Shown here: positions 38,408-51,365 of the stretch, one piece after another
Numbering within the stretch: the stretch's first letter is position 1
How the letters are laid out: each line of letters starts with the position of its first letter
NCBI GenBank assembly: GCA_947044405.1
Contig: CAMRHE010000011.1
Span: 4,456,501 to 4,520,500, forward strand
Direction: 5' to 3'
Source of the DNA: Leptodactylus fallax
Lineage: Eukaryota > Chordata > Amphibia > Anura > Leptodactylidae
DNA length: 64,000 bases
Position numbers and translations under genes: made by a program
Notes under the pieces: generated by a model
What the model was told of the DNA's origin: nothing
Databases searched by the model: none
Seen by the model: only the letters and a program-made list of their open reading frames with translations

Positions 38408-41141
38408 ATATGATGCATTTACCCATTGGTACATTAATTTTTACAAATCAAAGAATACCTATATGTTCATTGAATAGAACATGTTACAACAACCAGCACT
38501 GCATTTACAAACTATGTAAATGGTATAATGGAGAATTTGAAGCTAATAATAATAATATTATTTATAATAATAACAATAACAATAACAACAACTGTTTGAT
38601 ATGGGTGACATTTCTTTCTTTTTCATGGCATAAAATTTAGTCTGGTAAATAGTAAATGAATATTATCTATTATTTTTCTAATTCTAGCACTGGAATCAGA
38701 CCAGATACTTATATCAGATCAGTTATTTTCTTAATCAATCTCAAAAATGAAAAGAGTTAAAAAGCTATTACAAGTTAACGCAATAAAGAAGCCACATCTG
38801 GAAAAGATCAGACATAATACGTAATGATTAAAGCCATCTAGTCAAGTACGTCTGTCTGGTATAAAAGTTAGAGCAGGTGCAAGATGTGTTTTAAGTGTAG
38901 CCCTTGATTCATTACTGACAAGACAGATTTTATATACAAGACAGAATGATTCTTCCCATTTATAACTAACACCAATGCATCTTATAGTTTAAAAGAAAAA
39001 ATATATAAAGACACAAGAATTTTATATAGATGCTTCTTTATGGTGACTGTCTAAATATTAATCTCTGTATATCTCCCAAAGTACATGTGCTTTAATTGTC
39101 TGTAAACGATCAGAAAATGTAAATGTTTGCATAAAAAATAAAAATCCAAAATATAATAAAATACACAAAAATATATCTTTTATCATTTTTATTAAAGTGA
39201 CACCTTCTGAATTCATCAATAGCTTGGGGTGGAATAGGCACCACAATTATAGGCACAGCTGAAAATCCAGATCCAGCACTGTATAAACTTGAGCTATTCA
39301 GGTGCATGTTTCAATGTGTTTTAGTAAAACCCTAGAATGAATTTGTAAAGAGAGAACTACATATAATGGGGCACATGTACTAAGCGTTCATTCACATGAC
39401 ACACAGACCCATAAACTTTAATGAATCTATGCACATGACCATTTTTTTAATTCAATTCTCAGGTTGTTTGCACAGATCCCTTAATAGACTCATGTCTATG
39501 AGGGATGCGAGAAAACGGATTACCCACAGGTATACACAGTACTGTTGTGTGAATAAGGACTATTAGTATCAAATTTTTAAACAGTGCAACTGGGAGACAT
39601 CCAGTTAGTATGGCACCCAAGAGCCCTCTGAAGGCTCCTAGGCCTGTCATAGTAATACAACTATTTATGTCTGGTAGGACTCAGTAGTTATACAAGAATG
39701 CATAGACTGCAATAAAGTTGTATTGCAGTCTATGGTACAAATGATCTCATAATCGCAGGTTCAGTTCTCTTGGAGAGGGGTGCTTGGGGTTTGGGGGGGG
39801 CTAAAACAAATTTTAAAAAGTTTAAAATAAATAAAAGTTTTTAAAGTATGAGAGGTGGGGGTGAGAATCGATATTTAAATTGAAAATCGTCCACAGGGTT
39901 GAAAAAAATTGAGAATTTATTTTTGGCCAAATTGCCCAGCCCTAGTGTAACATTACATATTTTATTAGTTAGTTTAAAAGTTCTTGCCACTTTGTTGCAA
40001 CTTAGGCTACACCCCTTTCCTGTTGGGTCATGCAACCCCCTTCGCAAGAAAGTCGAGCAATGTTAGACTTTTTTGCAACTAGAAATTGCAGTTGTCGCAC
40101 TCTTGGGGTCGCAATGCAACTCCATTCACTAACATGTGTGAAAAGTTGCAAGGCGACCTGGCGATCTTTAGTCATGCGAGTCGTGGGCAAAGTGGCCATG
40201 TAGCCCTAGCGTTATAGTTCATAAGCACAGCAAAGCACTGTGCATAGAGCCTATACAGCAGTGATTGGAGCTTGATTCTAGAGAATAACTCCATACACTG
40301 GTGTTTGCAATGTTTTTAATTTGTCGGATACACATGGAATATTCATATGTGGCAGACTTGATGCCTAAATTTCTGTGACTGTACAGACTGCAAAAAATCC
40401 TCTATGTTATTAATGTGCATCACAGCAGGTTAGTGAGTGTGCAGCTACTAGCATTCTCCAAGTATGCCAGAGTGACCCCAACCTTAAAGTATGATACAAA
40501 ACCAGCCAACACCCACAACTCCACTTCTGACACTGCTGATAGTCTGTACTTCCTGGTCCAGCAATGATGTGTTGACCCAGAACATGAGACCGCTGTAGCC
40601 AACCACTGGAAGCATTTAAAGCATTCTATTGAATTGCAGACGCAGTATTGCTTGTACTTTTGTATCATGATGTATAATCATTCTTCTTGGCAGTTTTGGA
40701 GTTATTTTGAGAAGTAAATGGAAGAACATACAAAAGCATACCCACAGTATGCTATGTTTTGATGCTACTGACCACCTCCCCCCAAAATGCAGAAAACCTA
40801 GACACAATGGGGGAGATTCATGAAGACTGGAGTTTTCAACATTGGTTTTCATATCTACAGCATTGGCAGAGAATGATCCTGACCCACGCCTCCTCATAAG
40901 TCAGGCGCAACCTCCATAGGGCCATGCACCTGCTCATAGCTGGTATACAACGAAATTATCATAAACCCGGCAGGGTCAGTAGCCCAACCCTCGCCATGAC
41001 TCCTTTCAGTAAAGTGTCCCTATGTTAGTAAGCAGTTTCAGATGTTACTATGGTCTTCTGGTTTTAGCCACCACAAATTGTTCAAAATCACCTATAAAAG
41101 TGCTGACCTAATAGCACATTAGAGAACGCACATTTGACTCA
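38408..41141. other. Mostly unassigned, possible MITEs
   Basis: 38545-38590 is AT/AAC-rich simple repeat. 40005-40209 begins TAGGCTACACCCC and ends GGCCATGTAGCCCTA, a plausible short foldback element with TAG-type ends. 40807-41000 (GGGGGAGATTCATGAAG, AAGTCAGGCGCAAC) looks like an interspersed repeat from its style, but no second copy exists here. No gene seen. Confidence 0.4.
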
Positions 41142-41356
41142 TAATAATAATATTATTTATATAGCGCCAATATATTCCGTAGCACTTTACAAATCAGAGG
41201 ACACATGAATAGATAATATGAGACATTACAATATGACCAGTGGCGTAACTAGGAATGGCTGGGTCCCAAGGCGAACATTTGACATGGGGCCCCCCCCGAA
41301 CTGCTGCCCCCAATGGCCCCCCCCCGAACCGCCCCCTCCAATCCCCTGAAAAAATT

Positions 41357-41635
41357 GCATTCCTGCACACTATTATGCGCCATAGTGGCCCCTGCACACA
41401 GTATTATGCCCCATAGTGGCCCCTGCACACAGTATTATGCCCCATAGTGAACCCTGCACACAGTATTATGCCCCATAGTGGCCCCTGCACACAGTATTAT
41501 TCCCCATAGTGGCCCCTGCACACAGTATTATTCCCCATAGTGGCCCCTGCACAAAGTATTATGCCTCATAGTGGCCCCTGCACACAGTATTATTCCCCAT
41601 AGTGGCCCATGCACACAGTATTATGTCCCATTGCG
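41357..41635. repeat. 31-bp minisatellite in hAT H2, about 9 units
   Basis: The unit is about CCCTGCACACAGTATTATGC then CCCATAGTGGC, the same sequence and period as in hAT H1 and, inverted, in H3. Confidence 0.93.
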
Positions 41636-41825
41636 GACCACTCATGAACAATTATTATACTCTGGAGTCTTTCCAGGCCGGCGTCACTTGATGCGGGCCG
41701 GTGTCGCGACGCAAAATGACGTCGGCTGACGTCTGGGATCTCACCAAACAGGCCCGAAGCCTGGAGAAGCATAGGAGAGGTAAGTACATTGTTTTTTATG
41801 TTCCCTCACCTCCCCTGGGCCTCCG

Positions 41826-41869
41826 ATTATTATACTCCGGGGTCTGAAAAGACGCCGGAGTATAATGAT
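41826..41869. repeat. 44-bp hairpin module, copy in H2
   Basis: ATTATTATACTCCGGGGTCT, GAAA loop, and AGACGCCGGAGTATAATGAT. Two base changes from perfect pairing. Preceded by CTGGGCCTCCG. Confidence 0.93.
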
Positions 41870-42290
41870 AGCAGTGATAGTGGGGTTCGGCCCGCGGCCT
41901 TACCTACCGATCCCTGCTGCTGCTCACAGTCACCTCCGCAGAATCGGAAGCGCAGGCAGCCTTGAGCAGGACCCCGGGGAACGGTAAGTATATAGGACCC
42001 ATTACCTGCTGGGGTTACTCCAGCAGGTAACGGCCTATTAAAAAAAAAAAAAAAGCATTGGGGGCTCGTGGGGCCCCGTAATGTCCCGGGCCCTGTGGCA
42101 GCTGCTACCCTGGTAGTTACGCCCCTGAATATGACAAAGAAATAAACTTATCAAACAATAGGAGTGAGGACCCTGCTCGCAAGAGCATACATTCAATGAG
42201 GAGATAGGGGGAAACAAGAGGTCAGAGGGCTTGTTTGCTACCATGGTCCAGCCATCTTTTAATAGAAAAGGTTGTGTAACTGAAGCTGTA

Positions 42291-43960
42291 TGAACCCGTC
42301 ACCAGTCAGTATCTGTGAATAAACAGATACTAAGTGCAAGGAGTGCAGTGTAACTTCTAGATGGAGAGGACAGGATCTGAGGAACACAGGAGGAAGGATA
42401 AAATATTTTTAATGCATAATTTAATTTAGCATATTATGACTGTATCTCATATAACAGGTAAGTATGCTTTGCACCACAGCATCAAATACGACTATAAGGT
42501 TAGCTAAAGTAGAGATCTATATATGAAAATGTAACAATACTGCCATCTAGTGTCCAATCTTCTGATTTTTAATTTCATAATAATAATAGTCCTTTAATAG
42601 TCCCACAGTGGGGAAATTCAGTAAATAGTTGCATATTTCTTTCTAAAAGTGATTTTAAAAGGGGTTCTATATATATTTAATTAGAAAAAGGTTTTCTCTT
42701 TACAATAACAATGTCCCTCGAGTTGATGGGCTGTGTCTAGTATAGCAGATATGCCATATTTAATTGATACAGTCCATGGGCAAGAGTGCCGCTATTTATG
42801 GTTAAAAAGCAGGCCCTTTTTCAATTCTCATAAAACCTGTAATTCAGCAAACTGTGCATTTGTAGAAGTCATAAAACCAGTGAATGGGGGAAGGGGAGAC
42901 ATTGGATTATAAAATCAGGAATCAGTAAACATGATCGTCATTTTTAGTTTTCTATTTCCGTGGCAGACCAGAAAAACAGAAATATGAAAGCAGATGTGAA
43001 CCTAACTCAACATTATATTTACATTTTAACCATAATTTATGGAGAGGAGATAGGGGAAAAGTCTGCTGGATGAAACTGACATGGTGATGTTGCTAAACTT
43101 TGTTACATTTAGTGCCATACACCAGAAAAGTGACGTAAACAAGTTGGCAACATTTCAAATGCTAATTGCAACAAGGATCATTACAAGTGATGTTTTACTT
43201 TACCTTGCCTCTTTCTAAAAAGGGAACTTGCAAGGGCATCCTGTGGATGCGGTAATTTTTCCCACAAAATCAACATTTACCTCAGTTTTGTTGTGTAAAT
43301 AATGTCTGAAATCTATTCCAGCTATGGATCTATAGACTTAATTTGCATACCCAAAATGGTCTTAATAAAATCCTTACCTTTAGTTGCTTTCTTTGAATGG
43401 CTCCATCAGCAAACCCTATTTATCCTGTTAGGACACCCACTCACTGTTTGAATATACCAAAGTGTTTAACTACATCTCTCTCTCCCCTCTTTCGCCATAG
43501 GTACTGAATATGGTCCTCTATGCTCTTGAACTTACATGTCACACAACGTCAATAAATATCTATACTTATGATTATTATTGTTACACGTTTGTTCTTTTTA
43601 TATTTTTACATGCCATTGGTTATTCAGCCACTTCACATAAGCATATCTATCTGGTATTTTATTACGTGTGATGATTATGCATTGCATCAGATTAATGGTG
43701 CGATACATGGTTATGCATGATTAGCATGATCATGTCTCTCGGTAATAGGGACGATAACGTGCAATAATCCGCATCTGTGGGAAAACATGCAGCTCTAAAA
43801 TAATGCATTGACAGACGGTCATATACTGGTACCGCCCTACGTGTAATTGGACCACGTCACACTCACACCTCCGAGGGGGCGGGATTTGAGACATTTGAGG
43901 TGGCTCTTTTCAGAGCACTCTGACCTCCCTCCTCTGGTCAAATAGAGTCAGTAAATATAA
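42291..43960. other. Mostly unassigned; tiny Rex1-like fragment
   Basis: 42583-42630 (AATAATAGTCCTTTAATAG, CCCACAGTGGGGAAATTCAG) is the minus-strand 3' end of the Rex1-like LINE seen at 53463. The remainder shows no gene or repeat I recognise. Confidence 0.5.
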
Positions 43961-43964
43961 TATA

Positions 43965-44250
43965 AATATAATGGCCTCTTCTGCACCCACACATAATATA
44001 ATGGCCCCTTTTGCCACTACAGAAAGTTTAATGGCCCCTTTTGAGCTCACACAGTGGCCCCTTTTTGCAATCAAACATAATAAAATAGCCCCCTTTTGCG
44101 CCCCCCGCCCACCCCCCACACACACACAATTTAGTGGCTCTCTTTTGCCACCAGGCACAGAAGAACAACACCCATTTGCCACCACACAGTATAAAAGCCC
44201 CTTTTGGTCCCACAAATAGTTAAGCATCCCCTTTTGACCCACACATACAA
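43965..44250. repeat. Degenerate ~30-bp tandem repeat
   Basis: Recurring TATAATGGCCCCTTTTG followed by CNCCCACACA-like text, with uneven spacing, over about 285 bases. Frames on both strands here (43910-44302) only reflect the repeat. Confidence 0.7.
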
Positions 44251-44339
44251 ACTTACAGAGTGGGCCCAACATCATATGCCAGACATGTCTATGCTGGCAC
44301 ACATATCCTCATTATTTCCTGCTTGCAGCTCTCAGGACT

Positions 44340-44540
44340 CCCTGATCCTTCTCTGAACACTGTCCTAGTACTACTTCTACTCTGTAATTGAATTTCAGCC
44401 ATACACGTCTCCTGCACCTTGTTTCTTTCTGCTCCTCAAATAATTACTCTTAGCTTTGTCTGTGTTATTGACAGCCTGTCTACCAATCAAGTCTGGGGCA
44501 GGTCCTAGACTTCCTATAAACAGGTCATCAGCTCAGCCCC
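44340..44540 (+). mobile_element. Partial LTR of the solo-LTR family
   Basis: Matches the internal part of the solo LTRs (TCTGAACACTGTCCTAG, TGTAATTGAATTTCAGCCA, CTTCCTATAAACAGGTC). Both ends are missing. The L2-like LINE B begins immediately after it. Confidence 0.75.
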
Positions 44541-46452
44541 ATCTCACTGCTCCCATATGCCTCTAAACTGCTTGAGCAAACATGTCCACTCCAAACTATC
44601 CTCCTACCTCTCATCCAACGTACTCTTTGACAGAATACAGTCAGGCTTCAGACCCCATCACTCCACAGAAACTGCCCTAACCAAAGTCACTAATGACCTT
44701 CTAACTGCCAAAGCCAAGCGTCACTCCTCCTCCTCGACCTCTCCTCTGCCTTTGACACAGTCGACCACTCCCTCTTGTTAGAAATGCTCTCATCCCTTGG
44801 CATCTCAGACCTGGCCCTTTCCTGGATCTCCTCATATCTCACCAACCGCACATTCAATGTCTGCCACTCGCACACCAACTCCCCGCCACGCCCTCTTTCT
44901 GTGTCCACCAAGGCTCCATCCTGCTCTCCATCTACACCCTCGGCCAACTCATAGACTCTCATGGTTTTCAATACCATTGCTATTCTGACGACACTCAAAT
45001 ATATCTCTGGACCAGACATTACCTCTCTGTTGTCCAGAGTTCCAGAGTGTCTAGCAGCTGTAGCCATCTTTCTCTCCTCCTGCTTAATCATCTTTGCTCC
45101 CCACTTCCCACAGCCACTCTACCTGACCCATCTATCAAAACTGATGGAACCAAACTTACCCCAGTCCCACAGGTCCCCTGCCTAGGGATAACTTTAAACT
45201 CTGACCTATCCTTAAAACCGCATATCCAAACCCTCAACACCTCCTGCCGCCTCCAACTCAAGAACATCCATCGAATCTGCTCCTTCCTCACCCCTGAAAC
45301 TACAAAGATGCTAGTCCATGTCCTCATAATCTCTCGCTTAGACTACTGTAACACCCTTCTCCATGGCCTCCCAGCAAATACTCTCGCCCCCCCTCCAGAC
45401 TACCTTAAACTGTACTGCTTAATACACCTCTTCCCCCGTTCTTCATCGGCTGCTCCCCTCTGCCAATCCCTTCAACTGGCTACCCATTGCCCAGAGAATA
45501 GAGTTCAAACTACTAAATCTGACATACAAAGCCATCCACAACCTGTCCCCTCCATATATCTCTGACCTAATCTCCCGCTACCTGCCCGCACGTAACCTCC
45601 GATCCTCCAAAGACCTCCTACTCCGATCTTCACAAAACCATCTCCAAGATTTCTCCCGTGCATCTCCCATACTCTGGAACTCATTACCAAGACACATAAG
45701 AATGACCCCCAACAGGGGCGCACCGCTAATGAGGCGAGGTGAGGCGGCTGCCTCGGGCGGCACTGTCCGGGGGGCGGTATTTTACTATTTAATGTAAGCC
45801 AGCCCAGGACAGGCCGCTTTAAAAAAAAAAAAAACCAGAGCTGAGCGCAGCCTGTCCTGGGCTGGTTTACAAGACGTCGCATCTCAGCGCAGGCGGCGAT
45901 ACAATGACGTCATCACGCCGCCTACGCTGAGACACAGACGTCGCGGACAAGAGGAGGAGGCGGCGGCTGCATCAAGGCATCGCAGGTGAGCATAGCTTTT
46001 TTTTTATTTATATAAATAGGCCGTAACTTGTTGGAGTATCCCCGGCAGGTCAGGGCCTATTTATTTACCTACCCGCATCTGCTCGTGGCTGCCCCCCGCT
46101 TCCCCTTCTGCTATGGGCCGCAGAAAGGGAAGCGGATGCCGCTGTGAGCGGCCGCGGGCATCGGTAAGTTAGGCCGCTGGCCGCAAATACTACTATTATT
46201 ATACTCCGGGGTCTATTCAGAGGCCTAGGGTTGGTGAGGGAACATAAAAAACAGTGTTACTCACCTCCTGTGATCCGATGTAACGCCGAGCAGGCTTGAG
46301 GCCTGTGGTGACGTCATCAGGTCGCGTCGCCGGCCTGATCACGTGACGTGTGTGCGCAATTAAACAGGGCCGAAAGCTGCAAGGAGTGCACCGGTGTCCA
46401 AGATAGGTAAGTAACTCTGGTTTTTATGTTTGTATTCTCCCCTGGGTCTCCA

Positions 46453-46496
46453 ATCATTATACTCTGGGGTCTGAAAAGACCCCAGAGTATAATAAT
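46453..46496. repeat. 44-bp hairpin module, copy in H3
   Basis: ATCATTATACTCTGGGGTCT, GAAA loop, AGACCCCAGAGTATAATAAT; one mismatch. Preceded by CTGGGTCTCCA. Confidence 0.93.
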
Positions 46497-46504
46497 AGTT
46501 CATG

Positions 46505-46920
46505 GGTGGTCCACTATGAGGCATAATACCCTGTGCAGGGACCACTGTAGAGCATAATACCCTGTGCAGGGGCCACTCTGGAGCATAATACAAGTGCAGG
46601 GGCCACTATAGAGCATAATACCGGGTGCAGGGGTCACTATGGAGCATAATACAAGTGCAGGGGCCACTATGGAGGATAATACCAGTGCAGGGGCCACTAT
46701 GGAGCATAATACCCTGTGCAGGGGCCACTCTGGAGCATAATAACGAGTGCAGGGGCCACTATAGAGCATAATACAAGTGCAGGGGCCACTATGGAGCATA
46801 ATACCAGTGCAGGGGCCAATATGGGGCATAATACCATGTGCAGGGGCCGCTGAGAGGCATAATACAGTGTGCAGGGGCCGCTGCGGGCCATAACACTGTG
46901 TAATACTGTGTGCAGGGGCT
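46505..46920. repeat. 31-bp minisatellite in hAT H3, about 13 units
   Basis: The unit GCATAATACCAGTGCAGGGG then CCACTATGGAG is the reverse complement of the H1/H2 unit. The minus-strand frames here (MPHIGPCTGIMLHSGPCT...) are translations of the repeat, not a protein family. Confidence 0.93.
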
Positions 46921-48849
46921 GCTGTGGAACTTTATAGTGTGTGTAAATGGGGCGCTATAAACATGGGCTATGGCACCTGTTTATATTATACGCTGTCTGT
47001 TTATAGTGACCGTGTGATGTAATTGTAGCCTTGTCACATACTGTAGACATGTACAGGACGAGGCTGTAGTTACATTACATGGCCGCTATGAGATGAAATA
47101 CACTATGTAAACAGAGAAGCGGTCACGGCGCTTACACAGGTACCATTCAAACAGCTGATCAGTGGGGGTCCTGGGTTTTTGAACCCCACTGATTAGTTTA
47201 TTAATGACCTGGAAAACCTTTTAATTAGTTAACACCTGGGGTATTATTAATAAGGGGCACTATTTATACAGGGTACACACGGACATTATTAATATAAAGA
47301 TGTTCTTGGGAGTTATTCATTATGGGGGGTTATATCATATATTTTATAATTGAGGGTAGCAGCAGGATGGGGGCTTTGTGTAGGTGAGGACAATGTGGGT
47401 TGGATGCCTGGAAAAGTGAGGAGCCAAAGATGTCTGTGTTGCAACCTTTACAGAGACAAGTCACAGATGGAAGAAGTGGTCATGGCGGTCCAGAGGGAAG
47501 AGAAGGGAAATGTGAAGGATTATTCAGAGACGTCACCTGTAAGTCACAGAATGTTACTGCACTGTATACACCTAAATGATAGAGGATAAATACCTGAGTG
47601 ATGGGGGTCTGTCTGCTGAGACCCCCACTGGGCCTGAGAATTGGGTTTTTCCCCCCACTAGGTGGGAATCCAGCCTGTCCATAGCCATATATATAGGTGT
47701 GTCACTTGGTGGATGGACGAACCCGCGTGGTTCTCATTCACTTCAATGGGAGTGCCAAAGATACCCGAAGTCCAGTACTCAGCTATCTGCGGCGCTCCTA
47801 TTATAGAGAATGGGGGCCACGTGGGCTCGTCCATCCACCAAGCAGAAGATGTGTGACGTTACTTTCATTGTTAATGCCGTGTTGTTGATCTGATACTGAA
47901 GTAATACAGGAAGAAGAATTCTTAAAAACTGTTTTATAACTTTGTGTATTGTGTATATTGTGCGACGATAACAGTGTGTTAAACTAGTAGCATGGAAACT
48001 CAGTTGTTTTTTTTTTTTGGGGGGGGGGCGTCTTTCTATAGTCCGCCTCAGGCAGCAAAGAGGCTAGGTTCACCACTGACCCCCACAATCAAAAGCTTCA
48101 AGAAGGCCCTGAAGACTCACCTATTCAGGAAGGCCTACAACCTCCAATAATCCTATTGTCACCACACCACCATCTGAACAGCCTCTCCCCTCACCTTCTG
48201 TCTCTATCCCTCTTCCTTCATAGATTGTAAGCCCTTGTGGGCAGGGCCCTGTATCTCACTGTGCCAGTTGGTCACTGTTAGTATTACATTTGATTTGTTT
48301 ACTTCTGTACTGTATGTAAACCCTCAAATGTAAAGCACCATAGAATTAATGGTTCTATATAAATAAATAAATAAATAATAATAATAACATGTTGTTTACA
48401 TGTGTCTCCATGCAGATATGGCGTTATGGACTGGGTAAGGAGTATGCAAATCAGCATTTCACCTCTAGAGTTAATATTACAGGTGAAATTTATACTTGAG
48501 TAATTACTTCTATTGTGTGTTCACCATGTAATCCTCAGTACCCCTTAGCGGCAATAACTGTGGGTACTTTCCAAGTACCTGGTCTTTTGGCTCGGCATGA
48601 ACACAGTTTGGCATCATGATGCAACGTTTTGTCATGTCTGTAACACTGCCTGTTTATTATTTAGATGCAATGTGCAGTTTTTGATACCTCTTTCCATATA
48701 CAGTAGTTATTTTGCATTTTACAGTGGACATTGTGGACTGATTATTGTTTGTATCAAAATATAATACATATAAGGGATCTACTGAATGGGTAGTCTTGTA
48801 TCATGGAGATGACACTGAGATGTACGAGATTAGCAGTTTCTGCTTTTTA

Positions 48850-49900
48850 AGCATTTTTTAACACCTTAAAGACACAGCCAAAAACTGCCTTAGACTGAGT
48901 CCCCATGTTGCTGAAACGCAGCTTTTTTTTTTGCTGCAGATTTTGCTGCATTTTTTTGAGCCAAAGCAAGGAGTGGGTTGAGCAAAAGTTAGAAGTATAA
49001 GGGACTTCCTATATATTTCCCATTCCTTTTGCAGCCATTCTTGGCTTTGGCTCAAAAAACCACTGCAATATCTGTGACAAAAAAAAGCTGCATTTCTGCA
49101 ACATGGTGCCTCAGCCTTAAGGACATGGCCCCATTTTTCAAACCTAACATGTCACTTTATATGGCAATAATTTAGATATGCTTTAACTTACCCTAGTGAT
49201 TTTGAGATAGTTCTTTTTATGACACATTGTACTTCACATTAGTGTTAAACTTTGATCAATATTTTTTGTATTTATTTATAAAAAAAAATCGGAAATTTGA
49301 TGGAAATTTGGAAAAATATGCAAATTTCAAAATGTGAAATACTCTGCTTTACAGACAGAAAGTCATACCACCCAAGTATATTAACAAATATTATCTACCA
49401 TATGTCTGCTTTTTATTGGCATCATCTTTTAATCGTCCTTCAAATTAATTTTGGACATTATAAAGATTACAAGTCTAATAGCACGAATTTTCAGGAAATT
49501 TTCACAATCTTATTTTTTTAGGCACGACTTCAGTTCCGACTTTGTTAAGTACGTTATTCTGGGTACAACAGTGTCATACATGTGGGCATAAACTTCAGTT
49601 TCGACTCAAGGCACAGATGTGAAGGAGCCATGTCATGTTTGCACAGCCCCTGAGGTGAAAATAAAGTAGAACCTCCTAGGGAGTGGCCTCATTTTGAAAA
49701 GTGCACCCCTCAAAGAATTTATCAGGGAGCGTAGTGAGCATTAGTATCCCAGATGTGAATGCAGAGTAGTGAAAAGTGAATATGTAGGGTGTAATAGAAG
49801 TGTATGCCAGAGACGCCTGGGAGACCTCAAAAGGATCCTGGCTGTCATGGCAATGGATCACTATCCCTGAATCTTGTTCCAGGGGCCAGCAATTCCACCC
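48850..49900 (+). mobile_element. Older TTAA-family element F, copy 3
   Basis: Same landmarks as at 4072-5100: CACTTTATATGGCAATAA, TTTGATCAATATTTTTTG, AAATGTGAAATACTC, TATTATCTACCATATGTCTGC. MITE M1 (48893-49116) is inserted near its left end. The right boundary is unclear. Confidence 0.5.
48893..49116. mobile_element. Foldback MITE M1, copy 2
   Basis: GACTGAGTCCCCATGTTGC at the left and GTGCCTCAGCC at the right, flanked by TTA on both sides (48890-48892 and 49117-49119). Sequence on either side joins into one F-family phrase (CTGCCTTAAGGACA), which confirms the insertion and the 3-bp duplication. Confidence 0.88.
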
Positions 49901-51114
49901 TAAAATGGCGCCACTGGAAAAATTAAGCCTCAGTCAGCTTTTACCGAGGCTTTAGTTGGGCTAATGCACTGATTGCGGGCATTGCACTATATAGTACAGC
50001 AGAGACCCAGCGGTTATGGCGGCCACTCAGGAAACGGCATATTTAAATATCCAACATCCACCATACTATTACGGCAGATGCAGGGAAAGGGTTACAAAAA
50101 AATCCAAATATCACCCTTTTTTGAAGGGAAAGGTGCTTGCCCATAATTTTTTTGATACACTCTTGGCGTTATATTGCAATGCTTTATATAAAAATTAGCC
50201 TGTTTTCATCACTTGTAAGTGCTAAAGGCTTGTTATTTTGGAGAAAAAATTGTAGCTGTATGCCTGGTTGAAATGTGATGAAGAAGCCACCAAAAATTAT
50301 CCCTTTGGGAACAGAATGCCATACAAACATTCCTTTGGTATTGGTAGAAGCAGTGGTGGGGTTGTTTTATTTTGCTACGCCAACAGTGTGGCAGTGGAAA
50401 GTGGCACTGGCAACTACAGAGTTTGAAGAATATTTTATGGCACACTGTTAGCATGCCTGTAACTTGAAAAGTGAAGTGATAAAGAATTGGCTTTATAAAA
50501 AAAAAGCCACCTGATGCAGCACCTAGGAGTGACAATTACAGAACTTCCTAAAAAATCTGTGGCACACTATCCTGCCAGCTAAAAAAGTTAGAATATCTTG
50601 AGAAATGAAAAGAATTCTATGACCATGAGAACAGCACTTGGGAGCCAGAAAAGAAACTTGACTATCATGCCAGTTATCCCTGTATAGGAGCAAATGACAC
50701 ATCAACATTGTGATGGCAACACGACAATTTAGAGAATTTCAAGAAAAATTTATGGCACACTATAAGTGTGCCCGACCTGCCCGCTGAAAAGCTCGAACAT
50801 TTTCTTAAATGGAAATAATTCTAATGACGATGAGAACAGCACTAGTGACTTGGGAGCCAGATAAGAACCTGGATTATCCTGCCAACTATCCCTGCACATG
50901 GTCTTGTCCAAATACCAGCTGAGGAGGCATATTCCGCCACCTGCCTGCAATTATTTACCTTGTTTGGCTTTGTGACCTGTATCTTTATGTATCACTGGAG
51001 AACACAAGAAAAAAATGTAACCTGGCGCCTGCAAATAGGTGTGATTGGCTCAGGGTGGGAAGCCGTGTGGGTCAGCTGCAGCTCTTACCCAGAGACCAGC
51101 CTACGATGTAGGTG

Positions 51115-51365
51115 GAAATAATAAGTAAGGGGGAGAAAAAGCAAAACCTGGGAGAATTCCATAGCGCTGCTGTTAAATAAATGACTGATAATGAGGTGAT
51201 TACACTTGAGTGGAGTTATTAACACTTTATTGGTTTCAGAAGGACAATGTACAAGGCAACGCGTTTCAACGCTGAACTTTCGTCTCCACCTCACCTCATT
51301 ATCAGTCATTTATTAATCAGCAGCGCTCTGGAATTCTCCCAGTTTTTGCTTTTCCTTACCCTTAT
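51115..51365. repeat. Inverted repeat with arms about 85 bp
   Basis: GAATTCCATAGCGCTGCTG, AAATGACTGATAATGAGGTG at the left are mirrored by CACCTCATTATCAGTCATTT and CAGCAGCGCTCTGGAATTC at the right. The loop carries CAACGCGTTTCAACGC. Probably a foldback element; no target duplication was identified. Confidence 0.75.

Larger units (their letters stand above)
41238..42127. mobile_element. hAT element H2, nested in LINE tail
   Basis: Ends CAGTGGCGTAACTAGG and CTGGTAGTTACGCCCCTG; AATATGAC is exactly duplicated (41230-41237 and 42128-42135). 890 bp, no transposase. It contains a 31-bp minisatellite (41357-41635), a half hairpin (41648-41670), donor-like GAGGTAAGTAC, the 44-bp hairpin (41826-41869), and a second palindrome CATTACCTGCTGGGGTTACTC with its complement near 41999-42031. 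Confidence 0.93.
41142..42290 (-). mobile_element. L2-like LINE A 3' end, split by hAT H2
   Basis: Minus-strand 3' UTR of the LINE A family: 41142-41237 (tail and last bases) and 42128-42290 (upstream UTR with CTCTTGCGAGCAGGGTCC, matching 12373-12385 in the full copy). A hAT insertion separates the parts. Confidence 0.82.
45713..48078. mobile_element. hAT element H3, nested in LINE B
   Basis: Ends CAGGGGCGCACCGC and AGGTTCACCACTG; flanks ACCCCCAA (45705-45712) and ACCCCCAC (48079-48086), an 8-bp duplication with one change. 2366 bp, no transposase found. It holds donor-like CAGGTGAGCA, TCGGTAAGTT and ATAGGTAAGTA sites, a half hairpin near 46197, the 44-bp hairpin (46453-46496) and an inverted 31-bp minisatellite. 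The 47100-48060 part includes GATCAGTGGGGGTCCTGGG and other frog-repeat phrases, and paired blocks near 47695-47720 and 47815-47845 (GGATGGACGA/TCGTCCATCC). Confidence 0.88.
44541..48390 (+). mobile_element. L2-like LINE B, 5'-truncated and split by hAT H3
   Basis: Parts 44541-45712 and 48079-48390 form one LINE copy. Coding traces in shifting frames: [42 protein letters not shown], an AFDTV-DHSLL region, GFQYHCYSDDTQIYL (active-site SDD), LDYCNTLLHGLPA and QDFSRASPILWNSLPRHIR. After the hAT it continues SFKKALKTHLFRKAYNL, then the 3' UTR and (AAAT)n/(AAT)n tail. Many indels; no functional protein. It is related to but distinct from LINE A. Confidence 0.85.

Noticed and set aside
43910..44302. 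130-codon Cys/Gly-rich ORF
   Set aside because: It is antisense to a degenerate tandem repeat and has no plausible family.
46500..46891. Repeat-rich protein MPHIGPCTGIMLHSGPCT...
   Set aside because: It is the translation of the inverted 31-bp minisatellite; 31 is not a multiple of 3, so all frames give similar peptides.
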